Assembly: GCA_963575745.1 (NCBI GenBank)
Contig: CAUYUJ010003980.1
Location: forward strand, 402,643 to 442,642
Reading direction: 5' to 3'
DNA: 40,000 nucleotides
Source of the DNA: Prorocentrum cordatum
Lineage: Eukaryota > Sar > Dinophyceae > Prorocentrales > Prorocentraceae
A program made the position numbers and the translations under genes. Each line of letters begins with the position of its first letter. The first letter of the stretch is position 1. The notes beneath the pieces were generated by a model. The model worked only from the letters and a program-made list of their open reading frames with translations, was not told where the DNA came from and did no database searches. Shown piece after piece: positions 10,843 through 21,574 of this stretch.

Positions 10843-11431
10843 GAAAAGCATGGAAGCCCCTATGGGGCCACGAAGCGTGTGAGGGGTGCGCCGAAATGGG
10901 CGTGGGTGACGGACGCATGCGGGCGGTGGGAATGGGGCCTTCGGTGGTGCTCCCCATGTGGCCACGAAACGTGCGAGGGGTGTGCCGACATGGGTGTGTG
11001 GCGCATGCGGGCGGTGGCACGAGGGCCTTCGGTGGTGCTCCCTTATGGGGCCACGAAGCGCGTGAGGGGTGCGCCGAAATGGGTGCGGGTGACGCACGCG
11101 GGCGGTGGCACCAGGGCCTTCGGTGGAGCTCCCCTTGTGGCCACGAAACGCGCGAGGGGCGTGCCGAAATAGGTGTGCGCGACGCGTGCGGGCGGTGGCA
11201 CGAGGGCCTTCGGTGGAGCTCCCTGTGGGGCCACGAAGCGCGCGAGGGGTGCGCCGACATGGGCGTGGGTGACGCATGCGGGCGGCGGCACTGGGGCCTT
11301 CGGTGGAGCTCCCTATGGGGCCACGAAGCGTGCGAGGGTTGTGCCGACATGGGTGTGGGTGACGCACGCGGGCGGTAGCACTGGGGCCTCCGGTGGGGCC
11401 ACGAAACGCTGTAGCGGGTGGGCGAAACGCA
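10843..11431. repeat. Satellite array, 90-bp units (about six)
   Basis: The CCTTCGGTGGAGCTCC anchor recurs with a 90-bp step, for example near 11117, 11207 and 11297. Each unit carries GGGGCCACGAAGCG, GTGAGGGGTGCGCCGAAATG and GACGCATGCGGGCGGTGGCAC. As 90 is divisible by three, long frames stay open on both strands without being genes. The array ends with GGGCGAAACGCAGG and passes into (GGA)n. Confidence 0.9.
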
Positions 11432-11500
11432 GGGAGGAGGGAGGAGGGGGGGAGGAGGAGGAGGAGGAGGAGGAGGAGGAGGAGGAGGAGGAGGAGGAGG
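11432..11500. repeat. (GGA)n tract at the 3' end of LINE A
   Basis: About 69 bp of GGA repeats join the satellite array to the 3' end of LINE copy A. On the element's own strand this reads (TCC)n directly after its last unique bases. Confidence 0.9.
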
Positions 11501-11529
11501 TGGAACGTGCCCAGAGGAGTCCGTCCACT

Positions 11530-14480
11530 CTACTTGCCTGAGTTACTGCTGCCACAACTGCTACTGCTACTGCCGCCGCTGCTGCTGCTGCCACGCACGA
11601 TATACAATGGCGGCCGCAGCGATGGCAGCGGCGGGCCACGGCGACATCCGCGGGCCTCGACGACAGCGGCGGCCAGGGCGCGCCTGCCGAGGAGGGCACG
11701 CTGCCGACGCCAAGCTGGCAGCCGTGCAGCAAGACGAGTGGCGCCTACCAGTCGCCCTGCCTCTTCGAGGGCGATCGGGCGGCGGAGGGAAGAGGCGAGG
11801 CGAGAGGAGATACTGAACAAGTGATAGAGGGCAACCACAAACGCGAGCTGGCCACCTCTGAGCCCGAGATAGAACATCGGATGAGACGGAAGAGGGGGCC
11901 GAAAACAGACTGACGCCCAGTACAAGAGCCGAGGGCAGTTCAGATGGCGGGCGAGCGTGTCTGGGCAGGCCTCACAACCCAAGACACAGCGCGCCGCTCG
12001 CTGCATCCCCCCGCCCGTGAGCGGGACCCCCAAGAGAGTGCGTGGGGCGATAAGTGACCATGCTGCTGGGGCTTGATCGAGGACGGACTTGAAGGCCCCC
12101 CAGTCCTCGGAAGAGAAACGCATGAGCACCCGAGCATGTTTCCTCACGCGACGGCGACGATGGGCCAAGAGAAGGGGTCGAGAAGAGGACGCGCTGGAAA
12201 ACCTCAACGAACCGAACCTGCCACCGAGGACTTCTCCTCGACTCCTCGTGGGACGGGGGGGGGGTCTCGAAACGGGGCCAGTGCCTCGGAGCCCCCTGCC
12301 CGCAGCGCCGCCGACGTGGGGAAGCCGCATCCCGCATCACCAAGCGAGGCCGCGATCGCAGGGGGCTTCCAAAAGGGGGGCGCTAGCGCGGATCCCTCCC
12401 GCCACCCAAATCTTCCCTCTTCCCTCGTGACCGTCCGAAGCCGAGCAATATTACCCTGCCAAATGCTGCGCGCGAGGAGATCTGCCCGCATCATGGCCCC
12501 AGCGCTCAAAGCGAGTGCACTGACGGGTTGAGGGCGCCCGAAACTCCTGAGTTGAAACAAATCGCTGCGACGGAACATCGAGAAGGGGGCGCGGAAGACG
12601 CGCGCTAACATCCTCCGCTCGATCTGGGACTGTGCCCAAGACATAGGGTAAAGCTGCATTGAATAGCAGAGCGCCGTCTGGATCCGAGACTGATATAGCT
12701 CAAGAGAAGTAGCGCGCGGGGCCCCACGGGCGCCAAGCGAGGAGCACCTGCCCAGGGCCTTCTCAAAGGGGGCACTCCAGGCGTCCGAGGGCCCACCCGA
12801 GGGACCTATGAGGCAGCCGAGGTACACCGTTTCACCCGCAATCTTGAAAAAGGGGTTCAAGACGGGCAAGCAAAAGCGAGTGCCTCTTCGAGGCGCAGCT
12901 GAACCTCTGGGGAGAGCCCTGCCCAAAGAGGGACGGCGACGCATTTCCGATCCTTCAAGACCAGGGTCGCCAACTCATCAGCCAGACCGACAATCCTGCC
13001 GCGATGCCGCCGCCCGTCGAAATGCCAAACGATCACTCCAATGTCGTCAGCGCACGCGCGGACGAGCCCGCGATTGACGCGGGCGAGGGGGGCTTCCACA
13101 TCTCGAATGAAAGGATTGACGGCAAAGAGGAAGAGAGATCCCGACAAGGGGCATCCCTGGAGGACGCCAGACAGCATCCATCACAGGAAAAACTCCTCAT
13201 CCCCCTGGGCAGAGAAACACGGATTCAAGCAATGAAACACTGCAACCGCTGTCTTAAAGCCGCGCGGGATCGGGGCCAGGAGCGCATTCAGGATCATCCA
13301 CTCCTGCCGAACCGAGTGGAAGGCCTGAGAGAAGCCGAAGGCGAGGAGGGGGGGGGGCGTGAGTGGAATCTCCGAAGTGCCTGACACTGGTGTTCCGAGC
13401 TTGCGTGTCCAAATCTGCGAGGTTACCCAACAAGTTACGACGAGGGGCAAAGCCTCGCTGGGAAGGTGCAGCGAGGGCCTGCAACGCTCGAGTCAAACTC
13501 CGATTCAACACCGCAGCAACAGTCTTGTTCGAACTACTTTTCAGGCCGAGCGGGCGTGCGTCACCCGCAGAACGCTCTAGCCCGTCCTTTGACGGGTCGT
13601 CTCCAGGCAGAGACTTCGGAATGAACGCCTGTAGCGGGGCGCAAAACTCTGGCGGCATCAAATGGCCAGCCATGACCCACAGCAGGACTTGGTGCAGAAT
13701 TTTCGGGCCCGCCCCATGGCGCCAGGACGAGGAGGGAAGCTCGTCAAGGCCTGGAGCGGAGGAGGAGGCACGGGCCAAGTACCCAGAGATGGCGCCCAGA
13801 GACGGAGGAGGAAGATCCCGAAAGTCCAGACTTGAATTGCGAAACTTCTGGGCACACCTCGACGCGCTTGGCGGCGTCGGGGTTTCTTGGCCAAAAATGG
13901 GGGCCCAGTGACGATTCCGAACATGAGCCATCCCTTCGGGAGATGAAATCCCACCCGGCGCACCGCCGCCGCCCCCGCCCAGCGCCCCAAGCACCCCCGC
14001 CAAGAACTTCCGTCTCCCGAATGGGCACCAGAGCCGCGAGCGACGCACCAAAGCAGCACGCCTTGCGCGAATGCGCTGCTGCATCCCTGGGCGAGGCTCA
14101 CCTCGAGCATCAGCCTCGAGATGCTCGCGAAAAGCCCTGCGCCCCTGGAGCTGCAAGGGGCAGCGCAGGTCCTGGAGGGCCCCAGGGTCACACAGCCACA
14201 CCCCCCAGAGGGCCGAAACGCCCAAGTGCTGCTGCGCCCAGCTGTGGCGAGCGAGGATGGCCCTGGCAAGCCGCGCGTCCTGGCGAGAAACGCAGCGCGC
14301 CAGCGTCCTGGAAACCATGGCACGAGACATCATAGCACGGCTGTCGCGCGACAGCGCATGGTCTCGCGTCGCCGGACCTGCAGCTTGCCTACAGCGAGTG
14401 GCCAAATCGAGTGCCGCAGGGGCATCGAGCCCGTCGAAGCAGACAAGTTTCTCGCATTCGGAGACGAGCTCGGGGAAGAG
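11530..14480 (-). pseudogene. LINE A reverse transcriptase and C-terminal region, frameshifted
   Basis: The fingers are in the 13254-14903 frame: SAPGLDELPSSSW (PGLD at 13743-13754), FIPKSLPGDD, DARPLGLKSSSNK and SQRGFAPRRNLLGNL. Motif A is in another frame as AFGFSQAFHSV; Gly (13334-13336) stands where the catalytic Asp is expected. Then follow MLSGVLQGCPLSGSLF and ACADDIGV (CADD at 13043-13054). The connecting region includes ETVYLGCLIGPSG and RMLARVFRAPFSMFRRSD. The end carries CVLGCEACPDTLARHLNC, a Cys-rich motif typical of LINE C termini, and a Ser/Gly-rich tail to the TAG at 11530. RT would copy the element RNA at the target site. No RNase H domain was recognised. Confidence 0.85.
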
Positions 14481-15318
14481 GGGATTAGAAACCACCAGCC
14501 GAGGGAGACTGCGAGGGCGCCTATGCTCAGCCGACTCGGGAGGACGAGCCGACAATATTACAATGGCAGGGCAATGATCACTGACGCCGCGCAGAAACAT
14601 CTCACGAGGCTCGTCCAGCCTTGAGACCGACTGGTGGCTTTCACGCAGAATCCATGGGGGGGTGGCCGTAACCGTCCTGTCCAGACAAGCTTCCGAGCGG
14701 GCCCCCTTGGTGCCGACGCGTCGGCGCGCCCGCCGCAAGTTCCGCGAGCTTGCGAAAGACTTTATCCAAAGCCGATCCCCCGCCCGATCCTGGCGCCCAG
14801 CCCCCGCCTCCGAGTTGGCGATATTGAAGTCGCCCTGCATGATAAACCCGACACGCAACGGATCAGCACGGACTAACTCACCTTGCCCTCGGACCAGTTC
14901 CAAAACTTCGCGGGGGGCCTCCGCTGGGATATCGACGCTGCGAACATCCCAATGGACTTGGCAAACGGTTTTTTGTTGGGGGGATTCTCAGCATTAATAT
15001 ACGCCCGGCAAACGCCTCCTTGGGTTCAATTGGAAGATGCTGCTCGGCCCAGGGACCCGACGGAACCAGAGTGGCCGCCCCCCCGTGTGAGATCCTTCGA
15101 CATACGAGCAAAAAACTTGGTGGGATACCCCAGCTCTCTGACATGCTTCGGCAACCGCATCTCCAGGGCCGTGGGCCTCCTGTAGGCTAACGATAGCCTG
15201 GGATGACGCCAGCGCAGTCAGTACCCGAAGACGCCGACTGACGGCGACCGCGTCGTAGTGGCGCAACGCTCTGGCGTTCCAGGTGGAGTGCTGCGCGCGT
15301 CGTCCACCCAGCCAGCTG
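14480..15318 (-). pseudogene. LINE A endonuclease domain (EEP/APE-like), frameshifted
   Basis: The catalytic signatures of the exonuclease-endonuclease-phosphatase fold appear in the right order but in changing frames: STWNARALRHYDA (metal-site Asn), SQAIVSLQEAHG (catalytic Glu, about 15170-15190), GRILMLRI, FIMQGDFNIA (GDFN at 14823-14834), CLDRTVTATP and GVSDHCPAIV (SDH at 14575-14583). In LINEs this domain nicks target DNA to prime reverse transcription. The frame changes near 15.1 and 14.9 kb mean that this copy probably makes no whole enzyme. The GDFN and SDH blocks are in one frame with the following RT fingers (13254-14903). Confidence 0.8.
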
Positions 15319-17070
15319 CTACCCGCACCACTCGATCTGCTTGGGGGCAAAGCATGACTTGCCCACCTGCACGACCCTGGCGAAGTCCAGGCCCATGTCC
15401 ACGATGCAATTCCGATTCCACTTGATGGGCGGCAGCTCGTGCGGCGACACGACCACCTTGGCCATCGGCTCCCACTGGTGCGCGAGCACCCCCGCGTCCC
15501 TGTCGACGAACAGGCGCCGCTCCAGGGGGAAGGCATGTTCGACTGCAGTACGTGGCTGGCGGCAAGCCTTCCCGCGTGCGATGTCACGACGGTTCTTGTC
15601 ACGGCCGACGAACAGCTCGATGGGGCGCTCGCCAGGCCCGATAGCCTGGAACTTGCGCCACGCGCCAGGGCTAATGCGAAGAGCAGCCTGGCAGCGGCGC
15701 ATGCGCGCAAGGATGGTCGCCTCCATCGGCCCCGCCATGCGCAGCACGAGCTGTCGCCCGAGCTGCGGCCCTTCAAGTCTGCATTCCTGGCCCAACGAGC
15801 ATGGGCACGCGTCGAGCCACTCCTTGATGCCACCGGCGACCATTCCCACCCCGACCTCCTCCTTGGCTGAGATGGGGAAGATGCTGGCGTCGATCTCCCG
15901 ATCCCAGTCCGCAGTGCGCTGCGCAGCCGCCCGAGGCGGAGCATGCTTGGCCAGGTCCAGCTCACTCTCGAGCCGCTCCAGGCGCCGCAGCAGCTCCGCC
16001 TGGGCACCCTCCACCGCGTCCACGCGGGAGGTGGTGGCAGCGATCTGCTCGCTGACCTGCCCGAACAGCTCGGTGACATTCTTACCGAACTGCTTGAACA
16101 TGGGCGCCGTCGCAGCAGCAAGGGCACCAGACAGGCTCTTTTGCAAGGAGCTGACGCACAGCGCAGAGACCTCTTCCATAAACGTTTTCTGGAAATCCGT
16201 GAACAGCTCCCGATGCAGTGCCTCCACCTGCTGCGCCGCCGCAGCCCCTGCCCAGGGGTCGCCAGAGCCGCTACCAGCACCCGCAGTCGTGCGACGACCA
16301 GCGCCAGAGAGAGGAGCAGCAATCAAAGAAGCACTCTGCATGCCACTGAGCTCACTGGCGACGGTGGAGTGATTCCATGAGCAGCAGAGGCCGCGCGCAA
16401 TTCCTGAGAGGGGAACGCGGCGAACTGCGATAAGCCATGAGCCATCCCAGGCCAGGAGCCCGCTGGACTTGGCCCCTCAGCGTAGCCCACGGCAGCCCCA
16501 GCAGGCTCCTGCGACGGCAGCGTCGGCACCCCAGCATCGGTTGCCAGGAGGGTCTCGACCTCCGACAGCGCCGCCTGCCCTGCGGCGCGGCGGCCCTGAG
16601 GGACAGAGGCCTCGGACGACTTGCCTCGACCGCTGCGGGGGCGTCGCTCGCCAGAGCCTTTCCCCCCTCGCGCAAGTGACCTCCGCGAACGGTGGGACGA
16701 AGACGGGGGGCGAGCCTTGCGGGGCCGCCTCGGCGTGGCTGGAGGAGCGGTCCCAGGAGATACCTCAGACATGTTATCATCGGCAGGAGTCGGCGCACGA
16801 TCCCGAAGCGCGCCTCCCAGGTGTGCCTTCACTATTTTCCTTCTTGTCCTTTCTGACCTTCTTCTCCTTCTTGCCCCTATCCACCCCCATGGCAGCGCGC
16901 CAGCAGATGTAGCAGTGTTCACGCACGACGAAGTCGAATGAGGCTCGGACTGTGTGCCCGAGGAGGGGAACTCTTGGCCCCGGCAGCGCGCAGTTCGACT
17001 GGGCTTTGCCTGAAACAGGGACTGGCCTCGGACTAGAGGTATCCGTTTTCTGCCCAAGGGGCAAAGACAT
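15319..17070 (-). pseudogene. LINE A ORF1 protein (coiled-coil/nucleic-acid-binding type), frameshifted
   Basis: The first ATG (17068-17070) abuts the relict leader. The N-terminal frame includes FVVREHCYICWRAAMG, with a Cys pair, followed by a Lys-rich stretch (KKEKKVRKDKKE), and then a Ser/Arg/Pro-rich low-complexity part in another frame. From 16341 a 340-residue frame starts with Ala-rich sequence and a long predicted coiled coil (about VTELFGQVSEQIAATTSRVD to RLERLESELDLA). Next come ADWDREIDASIF, LVLRMAGPMEATILARM, a short FVGRDKNRRDIA block, and a C-terminal part with WNRNCIVDMGLDFARV. The same domain order is seen in LINE C. ORF1 proteins of LINEs bind the element RNA; that role here is inferred from position. 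Confidence 0.75.
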
Positions 17071-17107
17071 CTTGAGCCAAAATGGATTGAGCCAAAATGG
17101 CTACGGA
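17071..17107 (-). other. Doubled dinoflagellate spliced-leader relict at the start of LINE A
   Basis: On the minus strand a complete leader (CCGTAGCCATTTTGGCTCA, with its last G changed to T) is followed directly by a shortened second copy, CCATTTTGGCTCAAG, and then ATG. The inner copy begins exactly after the AG of CCGTAG. That is what results if a retroposed, already leadered gene is trans-spliced again, using the AG inside its old leader as acceptor. The pattern is known for recycled dinoflagellate cDNAs and implies at least two rounds of expression and reinsertion. Confidence 0.92.
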
Positions 17108-17129
17108 GGAGGAGGAGGAGGGGGGGGAG
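17104..17129. repeat. Short (GGA)n between LINE A start and LINE B tail
   Basis: About 25 bp of GGA/G repeats separate the leader of copy A from the unique 3' end of copy B. It is the surviving tail of B into which A inserted. Confidence 0.85.
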
Positions 17130-17134
17130 CGTGC

Positions 17135-17620
17135 CCAGAGGAGTCCGTCCGACTTACCCACCTGAACTACTATCACTGCTGCTGCTACTGCTACTGCTAC
17201 TGGCATTGCTACCATGCAAAATGTAAACTCGGCGGCGACGGCAGCGGCGCACGACGGCAGCCTCGATCTGCACGCGCAGCGGAGGCGAGGGCCCGCCTGC
17301 TGAGCAGAACTCGCCGCCGTCGTCCCGCGGGAAGCCGCGCGGCCAACTGCGCCGCTCCAGCGGGACTGCCTGCCTCGTCTAGCGAGAGCGGTCGATGCAA
17401 GGAGGGGGCGAGGCGGGGGGCGAGGCGGAAAACAGCGGCGCAAAGTGACAACAAAGGCTAGCTGGCCTCCACGGAGGCCAACAAGAAAGATAGGATGAGC
17501 AGGAAGTGGAGAGCGGAGGCAGATCGACGTCCAATAGAGCAAACGGGGACAGGAAAGGTAATGGCCAAGAGTATCGGGACAGGACGGGCATCCCAATACG
17601 CAACTAGCCTCGCGCTGCAT
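17135..17620 (-). pseudogene. LINE B C-terminal Cys/His region
   Basis: The frame overlapping the end of the RT fragment gives CVLGCPSCPDTLGHYLSCPR, the same motif as in A, with spacing C-x3-C-x2-C-x5-H-x3-C. Then follow LVGLRGGQLAFVVTLRRCF and Ala/Arg/Ser-rich sequence. It is separated from the upstream frame by a shift near 17.6 kb. The motif is a zinc-binding type common at the end of LINE ORF2 proteins. Confidence 0.75.
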
Positions 17621-18837
17621 CTTCCCACCCGTAAGCCGCCCTCCCAGTGGAGTTCGCGGAGCGACGAACGACCGCGCTGGCGGGGCCTGGGGCAGAACTC
17701 CCTGGAAGGCCTGTCAATCGGCAGGGGAGAAACGCACGAGAACTCGAGCATGCTTTCGCGCTTGACGGACGATGAGCGGATGGATGGGGGGGGGGTCGAG
17801 AAGAGGGCGCGCTGGGCGACCTCGACGAACCGAGCCTGCCACCTCGGCCTTCTCCTCGGCTCCTCAGGGTCAGGGGGGGGGGGGGGGGATCCCGAAAAAA
17901 AAGCCAAGGCCTCAGGGCCCCCTGCGCGCAGGGCCGCAGAGCTCGGGAAACCGCGCGCCGCCTCCTCAAGCGAGCCCGCGATCGCAGGGGCCTTCCAAAC
18001 TGGAGGCGCCACCACGGATCCTCTCCACCACCCAAATCTCCCTTCCTCCCTCGTGACCGGCCGAAGCCGAGCGATATTCGTCTGCCAGGTGCTGCAAGTG
18101 AGCAGGGCTGAACGCACCAAGGCCCCAGCACTCTGAGGAGGCACGCTGACAGGCTGGGGGCGCCCAAAACTCCCGAGCTGAAACCAATCACTTCGACGGA
18201 ACATCGAGAGAGGCACACGGAGGATTCTGGCCAGCATGCGTCGTTCGACCTGGGACTCCGTCCACGAGAGAGGATAAAGCTGCAGCTTATAACTAAGCGC
18301 CGTCTGGATCCGAGACTGGCACAAGTCGAGAGAGGCAGCATGCGGGGCACCGCGGGCGCCCAACGAGGAGCACCTATCCAGGGCCTTCCCGACGGGGGGG
18401 CCCCAGGCATCCGAGGGGGCAACAGCAGGACCTATGAGGCAGCCGAGGTACACAGTTTTGCTTGCAATCTTAAGAGCGGTCCAAGACGGGCAAGCAAAAG
18501 CAAGGAGTTCCTCCAACCGCTTCTGGACTTCTGGCGATAACTCGGCCCAGAGCGGGATGGCAACGCATTTTCGATACTTCAGGACAGGCGCGCCAAGCTT
18601 ATCGGCGAGACCGAAGATTCTGCCGAGGCGCCCCCACCCATCGCGATGCCAGACAACAACTCCGATGTCATCCGCACACGCTCGGACAAGCCCGCGACTG
18701 ACGCGAGTCAGGGAGATTTCCATATCCCGAATGAAGGGGTTGACCGCGAACAGAAAAAGCGAGCCCGAAAGCGGGCGCCCCTGGAGGACGCCAGACAGCA
18801 TCCAGAAGAGGAAAACCTGCTCGTCCCCTGGGCAGAG
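17458..18837 (-). pseudogene. LINE B reverse transcriptase fragment (palm to connection)
   Basis: One open frame of about 460 residues starts at the truncation and includes MLSGVLQGRPLSGSLFLFAV, CADDIGVVVWH (CADD at 18667-18678), KYRKCVAIPLWAELSPEVQ, KTVYLGCLIGPA and RMLARILRVPLSMFRRSD. Arg replaces the Cys of the QGCPLSG motif seen in A. The open frame through 1.4 kb makes B better preserved than A. The fingers and the first catalytic Asp are missing, so it cannot be active. The C-terminal Cys/His motif lies in the next frame. Confidence 0.85.
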
Positions 18838-18890
18838 TAGGAGGAGGAGGAGGGGGGGGGAGGAGGAGCAGGAGGAGGAGGAGTGAGTGA
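18838..18890. repeat. (GGA)n and GAGT repeats at the truncated start of LINE B
   Basis: GGA repeats with a G run and one GCA interruption join the truncated end of B to the closing block at 18896. A short GAGTGAGTGAGTGA follows. Confidence 0.85.
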
Positions 18891-18895
18891 GTGAC

Positions 18896-18947
18896 GTGGG
18901 GCGCCGTCTCTTCAAAACGAAGACCCAACACCACGATATGGTGGGGA
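18896..18947. repeat. Closing block of composite repeat, copy 1
   Basis: It contains CTTCAAAACGAAGACCCAA, then CACCACGATATGGTGGGGA. Similar blocks stand at 25578, 27192 and 31197, always to the right of GGA repeats. TCTTC and GAAGA can pair around AAAAC, a small hairpin. Confidence 0.9.
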
Positions 18948-19180
18948 AAATAACTGAAATTATAAACAGGCGAACTAAACCCGGATGAATGCAAACCGAG
19001 CGAATTAAAATTGGACGGATTCGAACCGGATGAAATTAAACCAGGCGGGTTCCAACTGGGCGAGTTTGAAACTGATCAAATAGACAATGCGAGCAAAAAA
19101 CAACACATCCAAACGGGATGAATTTTAACCGGACGAATTACAACGGGATGAATTTGAACCAGGGGACATAAAACACGCAA
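18948..19180. repeat. 15-nt AT-rich tandem repeat
   Basis: Units of about 15 nt of the form GGATGAATTNAAACC recur with divergence. It resembles the repeat at 27247-27390 and is clearly lower in GC than its surroundings. No gene is seen. Confidence 0.8.
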
Positions 19181-19185
19181 ATTCT

Positions 19186-19218
19186 CCTGGCGACGGACCC
19201 AACCATATGCAGTTGTGA
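19186..19218. repeat. Leader block of composite repeat, copy 1
   Basis: Contains CGACGGACCCAACC and CATATGCAGTTGTGA. It is repeated at 25633-25669 and 28741-28775, in each case upstream of a satellite array. Confidence 0.85.
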
Positions 19219-19234
19219 GGAACGCGTTGTGCGT

Positions 19235-21430
19235 GCCGCTTGCGGTGGAGCTTTTAACGCCGCGAAGCGCGCGAGGGACGTGCCGTAGTGGGTGGGGGAG
19301 ACGCATGCGGGCAGTGCCGCTGGGGCATTCGGTGGGGCCCCCTATGGGCCACGAGACGCTGTGCTGGGCGTGGCGGACGCAGGCGGGGGGTGCCCTTCGC
19401 TAAAGCTCCCGATGAGGCCACGAAGCGCTGTGCTGGGTGGTGGATGACGCACGCGGGCTGTGCGTGGAACTCCCTACGGGACCACGAGACGCTGTGCTGG
19501 GTAGTGGCCGACGCATGCGTGCCAGTGGGGAATTCGGTGGAGCCCCCTATGGGGCCACGATGCGCTGTACTGGGGGGGGGGGGGGGGGCGCATGCGGGCG
19601 GTGCCACTGGGGCCTTCGGTAGAGTTCCCTATGGACGAACGAAGCGCTGTACCGAACGCATGGGGGCGGACCACTGGAGCTCCCTACGAGGCCGCGAAAC
19701 GTTTTCCCGGGTGGGGGGGGGGCGCATGCGGGCGGTGCCACTGGGGCTTGGTGGAGCCCCCAATCAATAGGGCCACGAAATGAAGTGATGGGTGGTGGAC
19801 GACGCACGCGGGCGGTGCAAATGTTTTTTTTTGTTTTGTGGAGCTCCCTATGGGGCCACGAAGCGATGTAGTGGGTGGTGGCTGACGCATTCGGGCGGTC
19901 CCACTGGGGCCATCGGTGGACTTCCCTATGGGGCCACAAAACGCTGCACTGGGTGGTGGCTGACGCATGCGGGCGGCCCCACTGGGACCATCGGTGGAGT
20001 TCCCTATGGGGCCACGAAGCGCTGCACTGGGTGGTAGCTGGCGCATGCGGACGGTCCCGCTGGGACCTTCGGTGGAACCCCCCATGGGGCCACGAAGCGC
20101 TGCGCTGGATGGTGGCTGACGCACGCGGGCGATGCCACTAGGGCCCTCAGTGGACCTCCCGATGGGGCCACGAAGGTGGCGTTTAGCGCTGTGGGCGGCG
20201 CCGCCGGGACCTTCGGTGGAGCTCCCCATGGGGCCACGAAGCGCTGTTCTGGGTGGGTGAAACGCGGGGAGGAAACGGTCGTGGTGGGTGGTGGTTGACG
20301 CATGCGGGCGGTCCTACAAGGGCACTCGGTGGAGCTCCCTTTGGGGCCACGAAGCGCTGTACTGGGTGGGCGAAACGCAAGGAGCAAGGGCTGTGCTGGG
20401 TGGTGGTTGACGCATGCGGGCGGCCCCACTGGGGCCTTCGGTGGGGCCCCCTACGGGGCCGCGAAGCGCTGTACTGGGTGGGGAAAGCGCGGGGAACAGG
20501 TGCTGTGCTGGGTGGTGGATGACGCATGCGGGCGGTTCCACTGGCACCTTCGGTGGAGCTCCCTATGGAGCAACGAAGCGCTGTACCGGGTGGGTGGCGC
20601 GCGGGGAGGAAAAGGCTATGCTGGGTGGTGGCTGACGCATGCGGGCGGTCCCACTGGGACCTTCGGTGGAGCTCCCTATGGGGCCACGAAGCGCTGTAAT
20701 GGGTGGGTGAAACGCGGGGAGGAAAGGCTGTGCTGGGTGGTGGCTAACGCATGCGGGCGGTCCCACTGGGACCTTCGGTGGAGCTCCCTATGGGGCCACG
20801 AAGCGCTGTACTGGGTGGGTAAACCGCAGGGAACAAAGGCTGCGCTGGGTGGTGGCTGACGCACGCGGGCAGTTCCGCTAGGACCTTCGGTGGAGTTCCC
20901 TATGGGGCCACGAGTGCTGTACTGGGTGGGTGAAACGCAGGGAGCAAGGGCTGTGTTGGGTGGTGGCTGACGCATGCGGGCGGTCCCACTGGGACCTTCG
21001 GTGGGGCTCCCTATGGGGCCACGAAGCGCTGTACTGGGTGGGCGAAACGCAGGGAGCAAGGGCTGTGCTGGGCGGTGGCTGACGCATGCGGGCGGTCCCA
21101 CTGGTACCTTCGGTGGAGCTCCCTATGGGGCCACGAAGCGCTGTGCTGGGTGGGTCGGTGAATCGCAGGGAGCAAGGGCTGTGCTGGGTGGTGGCTGAAG
21201 CACGCGGGCGGTCCCGCTGGGGCCTCTGGTAGAGCTCCCTACGGGGCCACGAAGCGCTGTAATGGGTGGGTGAAACGCAAGGAGCACGGGCTGTACTGGG
21301 TGGTGGTTGACGCATGCGGGTGGCCCCACTGAGCAAGGGCTGTGCTGGGTGGTGGTTGACGCATGCGGGCGGTCCCACTGGGACCTTCGGTGGAGCCCCT
21401 TCTGGGGCCACGAAGCGCTGCACTGGGTGC
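19235..21430. repeat. Satellite array: about 78-bp units, then about 112-bp units
   Basis: From 19235 to about 20200, units of roughly 78 bp carry GGAGCTCCCTATGGGGCCAC, GAAGCGCTG-ACTGGGTGGTGG and TGACGCATGCGGGCGG. From about 20200 the step lengthens to 111-112 bp (anchors near 20661, 20773, 20884, 20996 and 21108), because about 34 bp with GGGTGAAACGCAGGGAGCAA is added in each unit. A G run of about 16 lies near 19573. The frames open through the array are repeat translations, not genes. Confidence 0.9.
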
Positions 21431-21477
21431 GTGAAGCGCAGGGGGGGGGGGAGGAGGGGGAGGAGGAGAGGAGGAGG
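21431..21477. repeat. G-run plus (GGA)n at the 3' end of LINE C
   Basis: A run of about 11 G followed by GGA repeats joins the end of the satellite array (GTGCGTGAAGCGCAGG) to the 3' end of LINE C. Confidence 0.85.
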
Positions 21478-21574
21478 ATGAGTGCACGTACCCAAAGAGG
21501 AAGAGACGAGGGCAAGCGGGCAAGAAGCGAGACGAGGGCAAAAGACTGCCCGCTCCTGTCCGACTACCGCGCGG

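Larger units (their letters stand above)
11501..17107 (-). mobile_element. LINE copy A: full-length non-LTR retrotransposon with a doubled spliced-leader start
   Basis: The element reads on the minus strand from the spliced leader at 17107 to a (TCC)n tail at 11500, 5.6 kb. In order it encodes an ORF1 protein, an APE-type endonuclease, a reverse transcriptase with CADD, a long connecting region and a terminal Cys/His motif. The final stop (TAG at 11530-11532) lies about 30 bp from the tail. Several frame changes (about 16.35, 15.1, 14.9, 13.4, 13.18, 12.9 and 12.2 kb) and a probable loss of the first catalytic Asp of the RT show a degenerate copy, although some shifts may be base-calling errors. 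Its 5' end touches the tail of copy B. Confidence 0.9.
17130..18837 (-). mobile_element. LINE copy B: 5'-truncated relative of A
   Basis: B matches A closely from the RT palm to the 3' end; both finish with the shared GTGCCCAGAGGAGTCCGTCC (plus strand) beside (GGA)n. B begins in the middle of the RT gene, where homology to A stops at about 18837 (CCCCTGGGCAGAG) and GGA repeats start. Such 5' truncation is the usual result of incomplete target-primed reverse transcription. It is 1.7 kb long and carries no leader. Confidence 0.9.

Noticed and set aside
10161-11378. 405-codon plus frame
   Set aside because: It joins a (CTC)n run, a pyrimidine-rich stretch and a satellite array. There is no conserved domain.
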